This document shows, piece after piece, positions 6,291-14,359 of a stretch of 15,016 nt of DNA. Every line of letters starts with the position of its first letter. The stretch's first letter is position 1. The stretch is from an uncultured Clostridia bacterium. Its GTDB lineage: Bacteria; Bacillota; Clostridia; Oscillospirales; Acutalibacteraceae. Position numbers and translations under genes: made by a program. The stretch is from the NCBI GenBank assembly GCA_945221685.1, contig CALYNN010000017.1, positions 1 to 15,016 of the forward strand, given 5' to 3'. Below the pieces are notes generated by a model. That model was not told the DNA's origin and did not search any database. It saw only the letters and a list, made by a program, of their open reading frames with translations.

Positions 6291-6319
6291 TTGATATTGT
6301 TATTTTTTTGTAATATTTT
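6291..6319 (+). promoter_or_regulatory. Candidate promoter of the histidine phosphatase gene
   Basis: TTGATA (6291-6296) and TATTTT (6314-6319) are separated by 17 bp, followed by AAGGAG at 6328-6333. The -10 box is weak, which would fit a regulated or activated promoter downstream of the inverted repeat. Confidence 0.4.
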
Positions 6320-6341
6320 CGACCTTTAAGGAGTGTTTTGT

Positions 6342-6980
6342 ATGAAAACCTACACAATTTATATGTTTCGTCACGGACTGACTAAAGGAAACTTAAACGC
6401 ACAGTATATTGGGCATACGGATTTGCCGCTTACTACTGATAGTATATCCGCTCTGCGAAGCATTAAGGCGCACCATCATTATCCAAGGGTTGACGCGGTG
6501 TTTTCCTCACCGCTGAAAAGGTGTAAGGATTCGGCTTCAATTATGTTTCCGGACAACAATATTCTTGTTATCGACGATTTTATAGAATATAATTTCGGTG
6601 AATTTGAGGGCTTAACCGCCGAGGATTTAAAGGATAACGAGGATTTTAAGGTGTGGCTTCGGGGTGATTTCAATACCGCCGCCCCCTTTGGCGAAAGCAA
6701 CGGTCAGTTTGCCCACCGAGTATGCGCAGCTTTTGAAAAGGTTGTTGAGGGTTGCCTGAAAACAGGAACGGAAACTGTTGCTATAGTGGGACACGCAGGA
6801 GTGCTTATGACCATTCTTGCCTGCTACGGCGTACCCGAAGCGCCTATGGCTCATTGGCAGATGGACGCCGGCTATGGATTTAAGCTCCGTGTTACCCCGT
6901 CTCTTTGGATGCAGACAAATAAGCTTGAGGTTGTGGATACCGCACCCGTAAGCCTTGAAGAGCTGAAGCAGGAAGACTGA
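6342..6980 (+). CDS. Histidine phosphatase family protein (phosphoglycerate mutase-like)
   Basis: The 212-residue cytoplasmic protein belongs to branch 1 of the histidine phosphatase superfamily. The catalytic phosphohistidine motif RHG is at 10-12 (FRHGLTKGNLNAQYIGHTD), Arg60 is in SSPLKR, the acidic residue is near Glu82 in IEYNFGEFEG, and the second histidine is His151 in VGHAG. Relatives include cofactor-dependent phosphoglycerate mutases, alpha-ribazole phosphatase (CobC) and broad-specificity phosphatases. The NFGEFEG motif fits the phosphatases better than glycolytic mutase, but the substrate cannot be told from sequence. The ATG at 6342 follows AAGGAG by 8 nt. A strong terminator follows. 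It is divergent from the XRE regulator. Confidence 0.85.
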   Translation: MKTYTIYMFRHGLTKGNLNAQYIGHTDLPLTTDSISALRSIKAHHHYPRVDAVFSSPLKRCKDSASIMFPDNNILVIDDFIEYNFGEFEGLTAEDLKDNEDFKVWLRGDFNTAAPFGESNGQFAHRVCAAFEKVVEGCLKTGTETVAIVGHAGVLMTILACYGVPEAPMAHWQMDAGYGFKLRVTPSLWMQTNKLEVVDTAPVSLEELKQED

Positions 6981-7006
6981 ATTATATACTTAAATGAATA
7001 TACAGT

Positions 7007-7036
7007 AAAAACGGCACAATTAATGCGCCGTTTTTT
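7007..7036. terminator. Bidirectional intrinsic terminator
   Basis: AAAAACGGC (7007-7015) pairs with GCCGTTTTT (7027-7035) around an 11-nt loop. The T run on the plus strand ends transcription from the phosphatase gene, and the A run gives a matching T run on the minus strand for the convergent glycosyltransferase gene that stops at 7060. Confidence 0.85.
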
Positions 7037-7059
7037 GCTGTCTGCTTTTATATGATTTA

Positions 7060-8739
7060 TTAATTTTTATACATTACCACCCATGGTCCGAAGCGTTTTT
7101 CTTTATAATCCTTTGGTGCAATTTTTATTTTCTCCTCTAAGTCTCGCCGATAGGCAATAAAGCAATCGTCAGTTATGCTTTCACGGGAGGCATCAATATA
7201 TCTTACCGAATTATCCCGGGTAAGCTGAATATTTGTTTTTCCCATATATTCCTTGATTTTGTACTTTTCGGCAAGTCCGCCCCTTATGATAATGTCTTCG
7301 TCAAGGGGTGCTAATTCTTTTTCGCCGTAGTAACAGTAGTTCAGGTAAACCGCAATTCTCATATTAGTATCGTTTGCGTTTTTCGAACGAACATTGCATA
7401 CCGCAAAATTGCCCTCGCTTTGCTCCTGTGCAAATTCAGCGGCATTCAAAAATTCTCTGCCGTATGCAGTGTAGCTTTCTGCCTGCATCGCCTGATATGA
7501 AAAAATATACACTACCGAAAGTATTATAACAGACAGGCTGACCGCCGAGGCTTTCAGCGCCGTTCTTACCTTGTCGTTTTTCAGCAGTTTGAAAATCTCG
7601 GCAAAGCCAACACCCAGCGGTATAAAAGCAAGGTAATTAAGCGCGCCGAAGCGGTAGTGAGCCGAAGCAAGCGACGCCCTTGCCACAATGCAAAACAATA
7701 TTCCTGTTACAAGTCCTCCGAGTAAAATTGCTCTTGAACCTTGGCTTAAATAATTTTTGTCACTTTTAAGCTTAATCAGTAAGTAAATTATTCCTACTCC
7801 CGTAAAAAATCCGCCTAAGCCGTAGGTATAAGTAAACACCGAAACGGTGCCCTTTGTTATAAAGGTGTCGGGTAAAATCAGCAGAGTAATTCCGTACCAA
7901 AGCTCCTTCGCCGCCGACTTAAGAAAATCCGCCGCCGAGGAATAATGCTCAACCTTGTCGAAATACGGCATTTCGTTAAAATTAATTCCGCAAAGAGTAA
8001 ACGGCTCAATTATTCCCTGAGTAACAAGACCGAATAAAATAAACGGCAACGAAACAACCGTTAGGGCAACAACGCTTATCGCCGCATTTTTAAAGGTAAT
8101 TTTTCGTTTAATCAGCAAATAGATATATACAGCCGTAAGCATAAAGGGAATTATATACGCCGAGGCAATGTAGCAGTAAAAAGCAATTCCGAAAAAAAGC
8201 ATTGCAAGCATATAAAGTCCCGTAGGCTTCGCGCTTTTTATTGCCTTAACAAGAAATAGGCAGCCTATCAAAAAGAAATGGGGAAAGAAGTTGCAGTCAA
8301 GAGTATATGTTCCGCTGAAAATATGCCATGGCGAAATTCCGCAAAACAAAAGGGCGGGGGCAACATATTCCTGCCTTCCGTCAAAAATTTCCTTTGCAAA
8401 AAGGTAAAAAACATAAAGGCTTAAAAGACTGATAATCAGCATAGGCAGACGCGATACAAAAAGACTGTAGCCGAAAAGCCTTATGAAAAGCGCCATAACA
8501 TATGTTGCAAAGGGCGACTGCCCGCCGTAAACCCAAGTGTCGAAATAAAAGGGCATCGCTTCGCCTGTAATATCGGTGCCCCTGTCGGCAATGCTTCTTG
8601 CGTTAAGAATAGTCATAACCTCGTCGCAGTACATTGTGTTGTTAACAAGCTCGTAGGCAAACATAATTATTTGCGCCGTAAAGGAGCACAGCAGTATTAA
8701 TTTGTTTAAATCGACTTTTTCCTGTTTTTTAATTTTCAT
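7060..8739 (-). CDS. Polytopic membrane glycosyltransferase, ArnT/PMT-like (GT-C fold)
   Basis: The 559-residue protein has about 11-13 hydrophobic segments in residues 12-415 and a soluble C-terminal domain of about 140 residues, probably outside the membrane. It resembles dolichyl-phosphate-mannose/ArnT-type transferases, which move sugars from polyprenyl-phosphate carriers to proteins or glycopolymers. The first outer loop carries the acidic pair Asp39-Glu40 (YCDEVMT) typical of the catalytic site, followed by GGQSPF and SRLP, and a later loop with SPWH and Asp148 (LDCNFFPHFF). The start is the ATG at 8739: an in-frame stop lies 9 nt upstream, and the ribosome site is weak. It lies 71 bp after the LCP gene on the same strand. 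Donor and acceptor are unknown. Confidence 0.75.
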   Translation of the reverse strand: MKIKKQEKVDLNKLILLCSFTAQIIMFAYELVNNTMYCDEVMTILNARSIADRGTDITGEAMPFYFDTWVYGGQSPFATYVMALFIRLFGYSLFVSRLPMLIISLLSLYVFYLFAKEIFDGRQEYVAPALLFCGISPWHIFSGTYTLDCNFFPHFFLIGCLFLVKAIKSAKPTGLYMLAMLFFGIAFYCYIASAYIIPFMLTAVYIYLLIKRKITFKNAAISVVALTVVSLPFILFGLVTQGIIEPFTLCGINFNEMPYFDKVEHYSSAADFLKSAAKELWYGITLLILPDTFITKGTVSVFTYTYGLGGFFTGVGIIYLLIKLKSDKNYLSQGSRAILLGGLVTGILFCIVARASLASAHYRFGALNYLAFIPLGVGFAEIFKLLKNDKVRTALKASAVSLSVIILSVVYIFSYQAMQAESYTAYGREFLNAAEFAQEQSEGNFAVCNVRSKNANDTNMRIAVYLNYCYYGEKELAPLDEDIIIRGGLAEKYKIKEYMGKTNIQLTRDNSVRYIDASRESITDDCFIAYRRDLEEKIKIAPKDYKEKRFGPWVVMYKN

Positions 8740-8756
8740 AGCTTTTTAAAGTAATT

Positions 8757-8784
8757 GAGGAAATCAGTTTGCGCCGATTTCCTC
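8757..8784. terminator. Hairpin between the LCP gene and the glycosyltransferase gene
   Basis: GAGGAAATC (8757-8765) pairs perfectly with GATTTCCTC (8776-8784) around a 10-nt loop. On the plus strand it is followed by CTTTATTTTTTATT, a good terminator pattern, but no plus-strand gene precedes it. In the direction of LCP transcription the following AATTACTTT is a weak T tract. It may partly terminate the LCP transcript or attenuate the downstream gene. The minus-strand stem also buries a strong GGAGG that is 41 nt from the glycosyltransferase ATG. Confidence 0.55.
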
Positions 8785-8810
8785 CTTTATTTTTTATTAA
8801 TTCTTTTTAA

Positions 8811-10553
8811 TCAGTTAGATGCCGTGGTGCTTTCTTCCTCTGTTACCGGCTCGTAGGTGGTAGCCTCACCGTAGGCATCGTTATAAATTGTTGCCGTTAC
8901 GGGATAGCTTCCCTCGCTGTAATAGCCGTAGTTTTCGCAGTTTACAACATCTACTCTTGTTTGAGCAAGTATTATATTTGACTTGCCGTAAAGCAGAGTT
9001 TGAAGATAATGAGCGTCCTGGGGATAATCGGGGCGCCACATCCATTCGCCGTAGTTTGTTCCTCCCATACCGCTTTCGTTAATTCTTGCATACGGCACCG
9101 AGGTCATTTTTACTTCATAGCCAAGCCAGCCCTCCGAAAAGGCATATTTAGCTATAGACACAACCTCTTTTGTGCTGAAGCCTGTTTTAACATAGGGTAA
9201 AAGAGCGTTTACCATTTTAAGCAGAGTAACCTTTGATTCGCCCTTTGCCTGCTTAAATATCTGTGTAAGGCAGGTTTTCTGCCTGTCGGCTCTCATATTG
9301 TCGGAGTCGATTTTTCTTATTCTGCAATAGGCAAGCGCCTGACTGCCGTCAAGCTTTATTTCGCCGCTGCTGCCCTCGAAGGTCTGCTCAATATAAACAT
9401 CTCCGTATCTTTTCGGGTGGCTGTTTATTTCGTAAATTTCTGACGAGGTCATCTCTAGAGTAACTCCGCCCATTGCGTCGATAATCTTTTTAAAGGAATC
9501 AAAATTAACTATAACATAGTTATCAATATTAATTTTGTAAAGACTTTCAAGGCAGTTAATATAGGTGTTAACATCGCAGTTTTCTCTTGACATTGCACCG
9601 TTTATTTTGCCGGCAACTCCTGTTTCGCTGTTGCCCTTTTCCGTTTCCCAATAGGCGTAGGCATCGCGAAGCACCGAGGTAAGCGTAATTTTTCCCGTGT
9701 CGGCATTAATACTTACTATAATAGCAGAGTCGGCTCGGGTGCCCTCCTCAAGAATATCATCGCCTCTTGTGTCCTCTCCTAAAAGAAGCACATTAAGCAC
9801 ATGGCTTGAGTAGCAGGGCTCGCCGTTATAATACCAGGTTTTTACCATATCCTGCAGGGAAGCAATCTCGCTTGCGTCGGTTTCGTAAATTTCGGGAAAG
9901 CTTTCCTTAAGCTCACTCATTCCCGACCAAACCTCTTCGGTACCGGTATTGTTGTTTTCAGGCTCTGTGATTTTATTAAGCTGCTTATAGATATAAACTC
10001 CTGCAAAAATTGCCGCACAAAGCACTAAAATCAAAAGCGCAATAATAACAGTCCTTGTAATTTTGCCCTTTTTGGTGCTGAAAAATTTAGGCCTTTCCTC
10101 CTGCTCGACATATTCCTGCTCGGTCTCACCGTCATTTGAAAAAGAAAACAGGTCAATCATCGAATCAATATTCACCGGAATTTCCTCTTTCTCCTCAACG
10201 CCTTTTTCAAAAGCGGGCGCTTTCTCTGCCTCTGCGCTCGCAGGGGATTGCTTTATTTCCTCGGCAACGCGGCTTTTTACCTCTTGGGTAAACGCCTTCT
10301 GCTGTGCCTCTGCTTCAGGCTTCGGCTTCTTCTCCGCTTCGATTTCAAAAACAGGCTTCGGCTTCTTTTTTTCTATAGGCGCCGCTGCTTTTTCAGCCTT
10401 AATAAATTCATCCTGCGGTGCGGATGCTTCCTTTATTTTATTTTCGTTAGTTGAGCATACGGCGGATTTGCTTTTTTCCTCCGCCTGATTTTGCTCCCGT
10501 CTTTTTCTGACTTCAGACAGTATTTCCTCTAAATCATAGGATTCCTTTTCCAT
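8811..10553 (-). CDS. LytR-CpsA-Psr (LCP) family envelope glycopolymer transferase
   Basis: The 580-residue protein belongs to the LCP family, which attaches teichoic-acid-like or capsular polymers from undecaprenyl carriers to peptidoglycan. It has an unusually long cytoplasmic N-terminus of about 165 residues, rich in Lys, Glu, Ala and Pro and probably disordered, with KKPKP repeated twice. One membrane segment follows (about 169-190), then an external LCP domain (about 252-440). Conserved elements are GEDTRG (Asp261, Arg263), TRADSAIIVSI, the VLRDAY arginine (Arg296), and YCRIRK with the RxR pair (411/413), then RADRQ. I chose the ATG at 10553 because GAGGAG lies 9 nt upstream; ATG 10559 is only 3 nt from that site, and a TTG at 10604 has no ribosome site. 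Confidence 0.9.
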   Translation of the reverse strand: MEKESYDLEEILSEVRKRREQNQAEEKSKSAVCSTNENKIKEASAPQDEFIKAEKAAAPIEKKKPKPVFEIEAEKKPKPEAEAQQKAFTQEVKSRVAEEIKQSPASAEAEKAPAFEKGVEEKEEIPVNIDSMIDLFSFSNDGETEQEYVEQEERPKFFSTKKGKITRTVIIALLILVLCAAIFAGVYIYKQLNKITEPENNNTGTEEVWSGMSELKESFPEIYETDASEIASLQDMVKTWYYNGEPCYSSHVLNVLLLGEDTRGDDILEEGTRADSAIIVSINADTGKITLTSVLRDAYAYWETEKGNSETGVAGKINGAMSRENCDVNTYINCLESLYKINIDNYVIVNFDSFKKIIDAMGGVTLEMTSSEIYEINSHPKRYGDVYIEQTFEGSSGEIKLDGSQALAYCRIRKIDSDNMRADRQKTCLTQIFKQAKGESKVTLLKMVNALLPYVKTGFSTKEVVSIAKYAFSEGWLGYEVKMTSVPYARINESGMGGTNYGEWMWRPDYPQDAHYLQTLLYGKSNIILAQTRVDVVNCENYGYYSEGSYPVTATIYNDAYGEATTYEPVTEEESTTASN

Positions 10554-10644
10554 GGGCATAAACTCCTCTTTGGTATCACCTGCTGATTTTTTCAGACCTG
10601 ACAAAGCAATGCTTAAATAACGGTCTTAGCTTATAACAGACATA

Positions 10645-10673
10645 AATATACACTATTTTACAAAAAATTGCAA
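10645..10673 (-). promoter_or_regulatory. Promoter of the LCP gene
   Basis: On the minus strand TTGCAA (10673-10668) and TATATT (10650-10645) are separated by 17 bp, just past the gyrA stop. Transcription would start near 10638 with a leader of about 85 nt. I see no hairpin terminator after gyrA, so readthrough may add to LCP expression. Confidence 0.65.
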
Positions 10674-10674
10674 A

Positions 10675-13200
10675 TTATTCGTTATTTTCCTGCGGTGCCT
10701 CCTGCTCCTCCTGTGCCTGAGCGTCCGGCTCCTCCGGTACAGTCAGCTCTGCTTCGCTGTCGTCGGCCTTGTCAACAACCGAAATTGTTGCAAGCTTCTC
10801 GCCGTCGTTAACTCTCATAACCTTAACGCCCTTGGAGGGTCGCTGGAAGGTTGAAATCTGCTGAGCGTGGGTGCGGATAATTATACCGTCTGACGAAATC
10901 ATAATAACATCGTTTTCATCGCAAACAGGCGCAATCATTGCAACCTTGCCGTACTGCTGAGTGCGGTAGTTAATAAGTCCCTTGCCTGCTCTGTTTTGAA
11001 CTCGGTAGTCGGAAAATTCACTCTTTCTGCCGTAGCCTGTTTCGCTTACGGTAAGGAGCTTGTAGCCCTCAAGCTTAACTGCAAAGCCTACTACAAAGTC
11101 GCCGTCGCTTAAATCAATGGCGCGCACACCTCTTGCGGTTCTGCCTATAAGTCTTGCGTCGGACTCCTTAAAGCAAATGCTCATTCCGTCGTGGGTGGCA
11201 ACTATAAGCTCGCGCTCGCCGTCGGTAATTTCTACCCAGCTAAGCTCGTCACCCTCGTCAAGATTAATTGCAATAATTCCTGTTTTTCTAATATTTTTGT
11301 ATTGGTCAAGCGCTGTTCTTTTAATAATTCCGTTTCTTGTCATCATACAGAGATATGCTCTGTTTTCATCGGTAGGAACGGGTACCATTGCGCTGACCTG
11401 CTCACCGCTTTCAAGAGGAAGAATATTAACAACATTCATACCCTTGCTTGTTCTGCTGCTTTCGGGAATTTCGTAGCCCTTAATTTTGAATACCTTGCCC
11501 TTGTTTGTAAATACCATAACAAAATCGTGGGTAGAGCAGGTAAACATTGTTTTTGCAACATCCTCTTCTCTGCGGCTCATACCCGAAATTCCTCTGCCGC
11601 CTCTGTTTTGAGCCTTGTAGGTATCAACAGTCTGGCGCTTAAGGTAGCCCTTTTCGGTAAGAGTAAGAATACAGTCCTCAACGGGAATAAGGTCCTCGTC
11701 GTCAACATCACCGCTGAAGGCGGAAATTTCCGTTCTTCTTTCGTCGCCGTGCTTGTCGGCAATGGCTCTTGCCTCCGTTTTTATAATATCGAGTATTCTT
11801 GCCTCTTTTTGAAGAATATCGGTGAAATCCTTAATTTTTTCGTGAAGCTCGTCTAACTCGTTTAAGATTTTTTCAATTTCAAGTCCTGCCAGCTGACCTA
11901 ATCTGTATGCAACTATTGCACTTGCCTGTGGGTCGTCAAAGCCGAACTTGTCCATTATTGCCTGCTTTGCTTCGCTTTGACCTCCGCGGCAGGCACGAAT
12001 TGTTGCAATAACCTCGTCAACAATGTCTATCGCCTTGGCAAGTCCCTCTAAAATATGCGCCCTTTCCTGCGCTTTTTTAAGGTCAAATTCCGTTCTTCTT
12101 CTTATAATATCCTTTTGGAAGGCAATATATTTTTCCAATATTTGCTTAAGATTAAGAATTTTCGGCACACCGTCGTCAAGAGCAAGAAGAATTGCACCGA
12201 AGGTAACCTGCATATCTGTCATCTTGTAGAGATTATTAAGCACAACCTGCGCGTTGGCATCTCTCTTAACCGTTACCTCAATATGCATACCTCTGCGGTC
12301 GGAATAATCCTGAACATCGGCAATTCCCTCTAATCTCTTGTCCTTTACAAGCTCGGCAATACGGGTAATAAGTGCCGCTTTCTTAACGCCGTAGGGAATT
12401 TCGGTAACAACAATTTTGTACCTGTCGCCCTTTGTTTCGATTATTTCCGCCTTTGCTCTTACATATATTTTTCCTCTGCCGGTAGCGTATGCCTCTTTAA
12501 TGCCTCTGGTACCCATAATGATACCGCCTGTGGGGAAATCAGGTCCTTTAATGTGCTCCATAATTTCGCCAAGCTCTGCCGAGGGATTGTCAATCAGGCA
12601 GCACATTCCCTCAACAACCTCGTTCATATTGTGGGGCGGAATTTTTGTTGCCATACCAACGGCTATACCGTCTGAACCGTTAACAAGCAGGTTAGGAAAA
12701 CGAGCCGGCAAAACAACAGGCTCTTTCGTTGTGTCATCAAAGTTCGGCGCAAAATCAACGGTGTCCTTTTTTATATCCTCAAGCATTTTCATTGCGGCCT
12801 TGCTCATACGCGACTCGGTGTAACGGTATGCAGCAGGCGGGTCGCCGTCAATAGAACCGAAGTTTCCGTGGCCGTCAACAAGGGGATGCCTTAATGAAAA
12901 CGGCTGTGCAAGTCTAACCATTGCGTCATAAACCGACGCGTCTCCGTGGGGATGATAGTGACCCAGCACTTCGCCGACTGTTGTGGCGCACTTACGGTAC
13001 GGATTTGTTGGATACAAATTATTGTCGTACATAGCATATAAAATTCTTCTGTGAACCGGCTTAAGTCCGTCTCTTACATCGGGCAATGCACGGGCAACAA
13101 TAACGCTCATTGAGTAGTCAAGAAACGCTTTTCTTATTTCACTGCTGATTTCAACATCAATAATTTTTTGGTTGTCGTAACGAATTTCATTATTGTCCAT
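10675..13200 (-). CDS. gyrA: DNA gyrase subunit A
   Basis: The 841-residue protein has normal GyrA length. With GyrB it introduces negative supercoils using ATP. The breakage-reunion domain includes the catalytic Tyr127 in AAYRYTE (123-129), the SVIVARALPDVRDGLKPVHRR region (near 32-52) and GNFGSIDGD. The C-terminal beta-pinwheel carries the gyrase-specific GyrA box QNRGGRG (531-537), which supports gyrase over topoisomerase IV ParC. A Glu-rich acidic tail closes the protein. In the quinolone-resistance region the residue equivalent to E. coli Ser83 is Ala88 (HPHGDASVYD), while Asp92 matches Asp87. The ATG at 13200 has AAGGAG at a rather long distance of about 13 nt. It follows the membrane protein gene by 49 bp. 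Confidence 0.97.
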   Translation of the reverse strand: MDNNEIRYDNQKIIDVEISSEIRKAFLDYSMSVIVARALPDVRDGLKPVHRRILYAMYDNNLYPTNPYRKCATTVGEVLGHYHPHGDASVYDAMVRLAQPFSLRHPLVDGHGNFGSIDGDPPAAYRYTESRMSKAAMKMLEDIKKDTVDFAPNFDDTTKEPVVLPARFPNLLVNGSDGIAVGMATKIPPHNMNEVVEGMCCLIDNPSAELGEIMEHIKGPDFPTGGIIMGTRGIKEAYATGRGKIYVRAKAEIIETKGDRYKIVVTEIPYGVKKAALITRIAELVKDKRLEGIADVQDYSDRRGMHIEVTVKRDANAQVVLNNLYKMTDMQVTFGAILLALDDGVPKILNLKQILEKYIAFQKDIIRRRTEFDLKKAQERAHILEGLAKAIDIVDEVIATIRACRGGQSEAKQAIMDKFGFDDPQASAIVAYRLGQLAGLEIEKILNELDELHEKIKDFTDILQKEARILDIIKTEARAIADKHGDERRTEISAFSGDVDDEDLIPVEDCILTLTEKGYLKRQTVDTYKAQNRGGRGISGMSRREEDVAKTMFTCSTHDFVMVFTNKGKVFKIKGYEIPESSRTSKGMNVVNILPLESGEQVSAMVPVPTDENRAYLCMMTRNGIIKRTALDQYKNIRKTGIIAINLDEGDELSWVEITDGERELIVATHDGMSICFKESDARLIGRTARGVRAIDLSDGDFVVGFAVKLEGYKLLTVSETGYGRKSEFSDYRVQNRAGKGLINYRTQQYGKVAMIAPVCDENDVIMISSDGIIIRTHAQQISTFQRPSKGVKVMRVNDGEKLATISVVDKADDSEAELTVPEEPDAQAQEEQEAPQENNE

Positions 13201-13249
13201 TATTTTTTTCCGACTCCTTTTGGTTGTTTGTAATTACCAATGGCTTTTT

Positions 13250-14341
13250 TTATTTCAGCCTGCTGTAAAAGCAATTACTTTTCAGTATTTGTGTTACGGC
13301 AAGGCGTTGCTTTTCGCTGAAAAATCTTTTGGGTAAAAGAATATATTTGTCGCTGAAGAAAACAGAATAGTAATTTTCGCTTTCGTATGCGGCATTAATA
13401 AAGGCATAGGGAATAACCCTGTCTGACTCAAACTGAAGCTCCTCGTCCTTTGTTATCAGCTCAAAATAGCTTTTCTCAAATATAACCGTCTTGTTAAGAA
13501 AAGTAAATTTATCCAGCCTTGCCAATTTCTCTGCCTGCTTTTTTGTTACAACAAAGTAGTTAAAAAGCATACTCAGCACCACGGCAGTCACCGCCGCGGC
13601 AATAAAGTAAAGATATACTTTTTCGTGGGTGGTCACATAGCCATATACGCAGATTGCCGCATAAAGCACCGTCATAAAGTAGCAAAAGCCAAGGACTCTG
13701 TTTTTCTTTATAACCATTCTTTGCCCCTGAATTAAATCGTTTAGGTCAATGGCTCCTTGGGCGGTAACGGGTATATCCTCACCGCCGTCGCTAACTTCAT
13801 TAAAATTGCCCCTTTGCGTGTCTGCCTCTTTAGTAAGCTTGTTTGATTTCGGCTTTTTTTTGCATTTTTCGCTTATAATTTCGCAAAGCCTGTCAAGCAG
13901 GGGAGAGCTGTTTTCCGCCTTGCTTATAACGAACGCATCGCCGCTTGGCACGGGTAAAATTACTACTCGGCTTTCGTCTGCTTCTGCGGCAAAAACATCC
14001 TCCCACCTTAACGAAATTCTTTGGTAATCGCTGATAAACACTGCCCTTTCGCCGTCAAACAAAACGGTTTTTTCCTTACTGCTGAAGGGGGAGGAAAAAA
14101 ATTCTCTTTCGCACAGCTTTCTTGTTGGCGATAAAAGCATTAATACCGAATATGCCGAAATAATTCCTACCGCCAAATAGCCTGTTGCTCCTATATTTCC
14201 CGATGGGGCAACGGCAACATATGCCGCCGAGATTATAAGCATCAGCAGCGGAAAAATTTTTCTTTTTCCCAACGTTTTAATTTTAAATTTGACTCCGCGG
14301 TAATAATCGTCGGCAGTCATTTTAAATTTTATTTTTTCCAT
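13250..14341 (-). CDS. Membrane protein with two tandem YcxB-like modules, between gyrB and gyrA
   Basis: The 363-residue protein is not assigned a function. It appears to be an internal duplication. Each half has a pair of membrane segments (about 29-45 and 52-70; 214-235 and 242-265) followed by a soluble beta-rich segment of about 65 residues resembling the C-terminal domain of YcxB-like proteins. The second copy ends with the typical ILLPKRFFSEKQ (334-345); the first has VILPVPSGDAFVISK (127-141). A charged linker (about 155-205) joins the halves. The N-terminus MTADDYYRGVKFK also fits the family. It starts 18 bp after gyrB and stops 49 bp before gyrA on the same strand, so it is probably cotranscribed with gyrase. 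No strong ribosome site precedes the ATG at 14341. Confidence 0.65.
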   Translation of the reverse strand: MEKIKFKMTADDYYRGVKFKIKTLGKRKIFPLLMLIISAAYVAVAPSGNIGATGYLAVGIISAYSVLMLLSPTRKLCEREFFSSPFSSKEKTVLFDGERAVFISDYQRISLRWEDVFAAEADESRVVILPVPSGDAFVISKAENSSPLLDRLCEIISEKCKKKPKSNKLTKEADTQRGNFNEVSDGGEDIPVTAQGAIDLNDLIQGQRMVIKKNRVLGFCYFMTVLYAAICVYGYVTTHEKVYLYFIAAAVTAVVLSMLFNYFVVTKKQAEKLARLDKFTFLNKTVIFEKSYFELITKDEELQFESDRVIPYAFINAAYESENYYSVFFSDKYILLPKRFFSEKQRLAVTQILKSNCFYSRLK

Positions 14342-14359
14342 ATCTGTTACTGCATTAAG

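Noticed and set aside
6163..6357. A longer XRE regulator with a 65-residue N-terminal extension.
   Set aside because: It would run through the inverted repeat and promoter; the ATG at 6162 has GGAGG directly upstream.
10063..10488. A 141-codon open frame on the plus strand opposite the LCP N-terminus, rich in Ser, Phe and Ala.
   Set aside because: Its composition mirrors the Lys/Glu/Ala-rich coding strand opposite, it has no recognisable domain, and the LCP gene fully explains the region.
11191..11856. A 221-codon open frame on the plus strand inside gyrA.
   Set aside because: It lies antisense to strongly conserved gyrase sequence and its translation resembles no known protein family.
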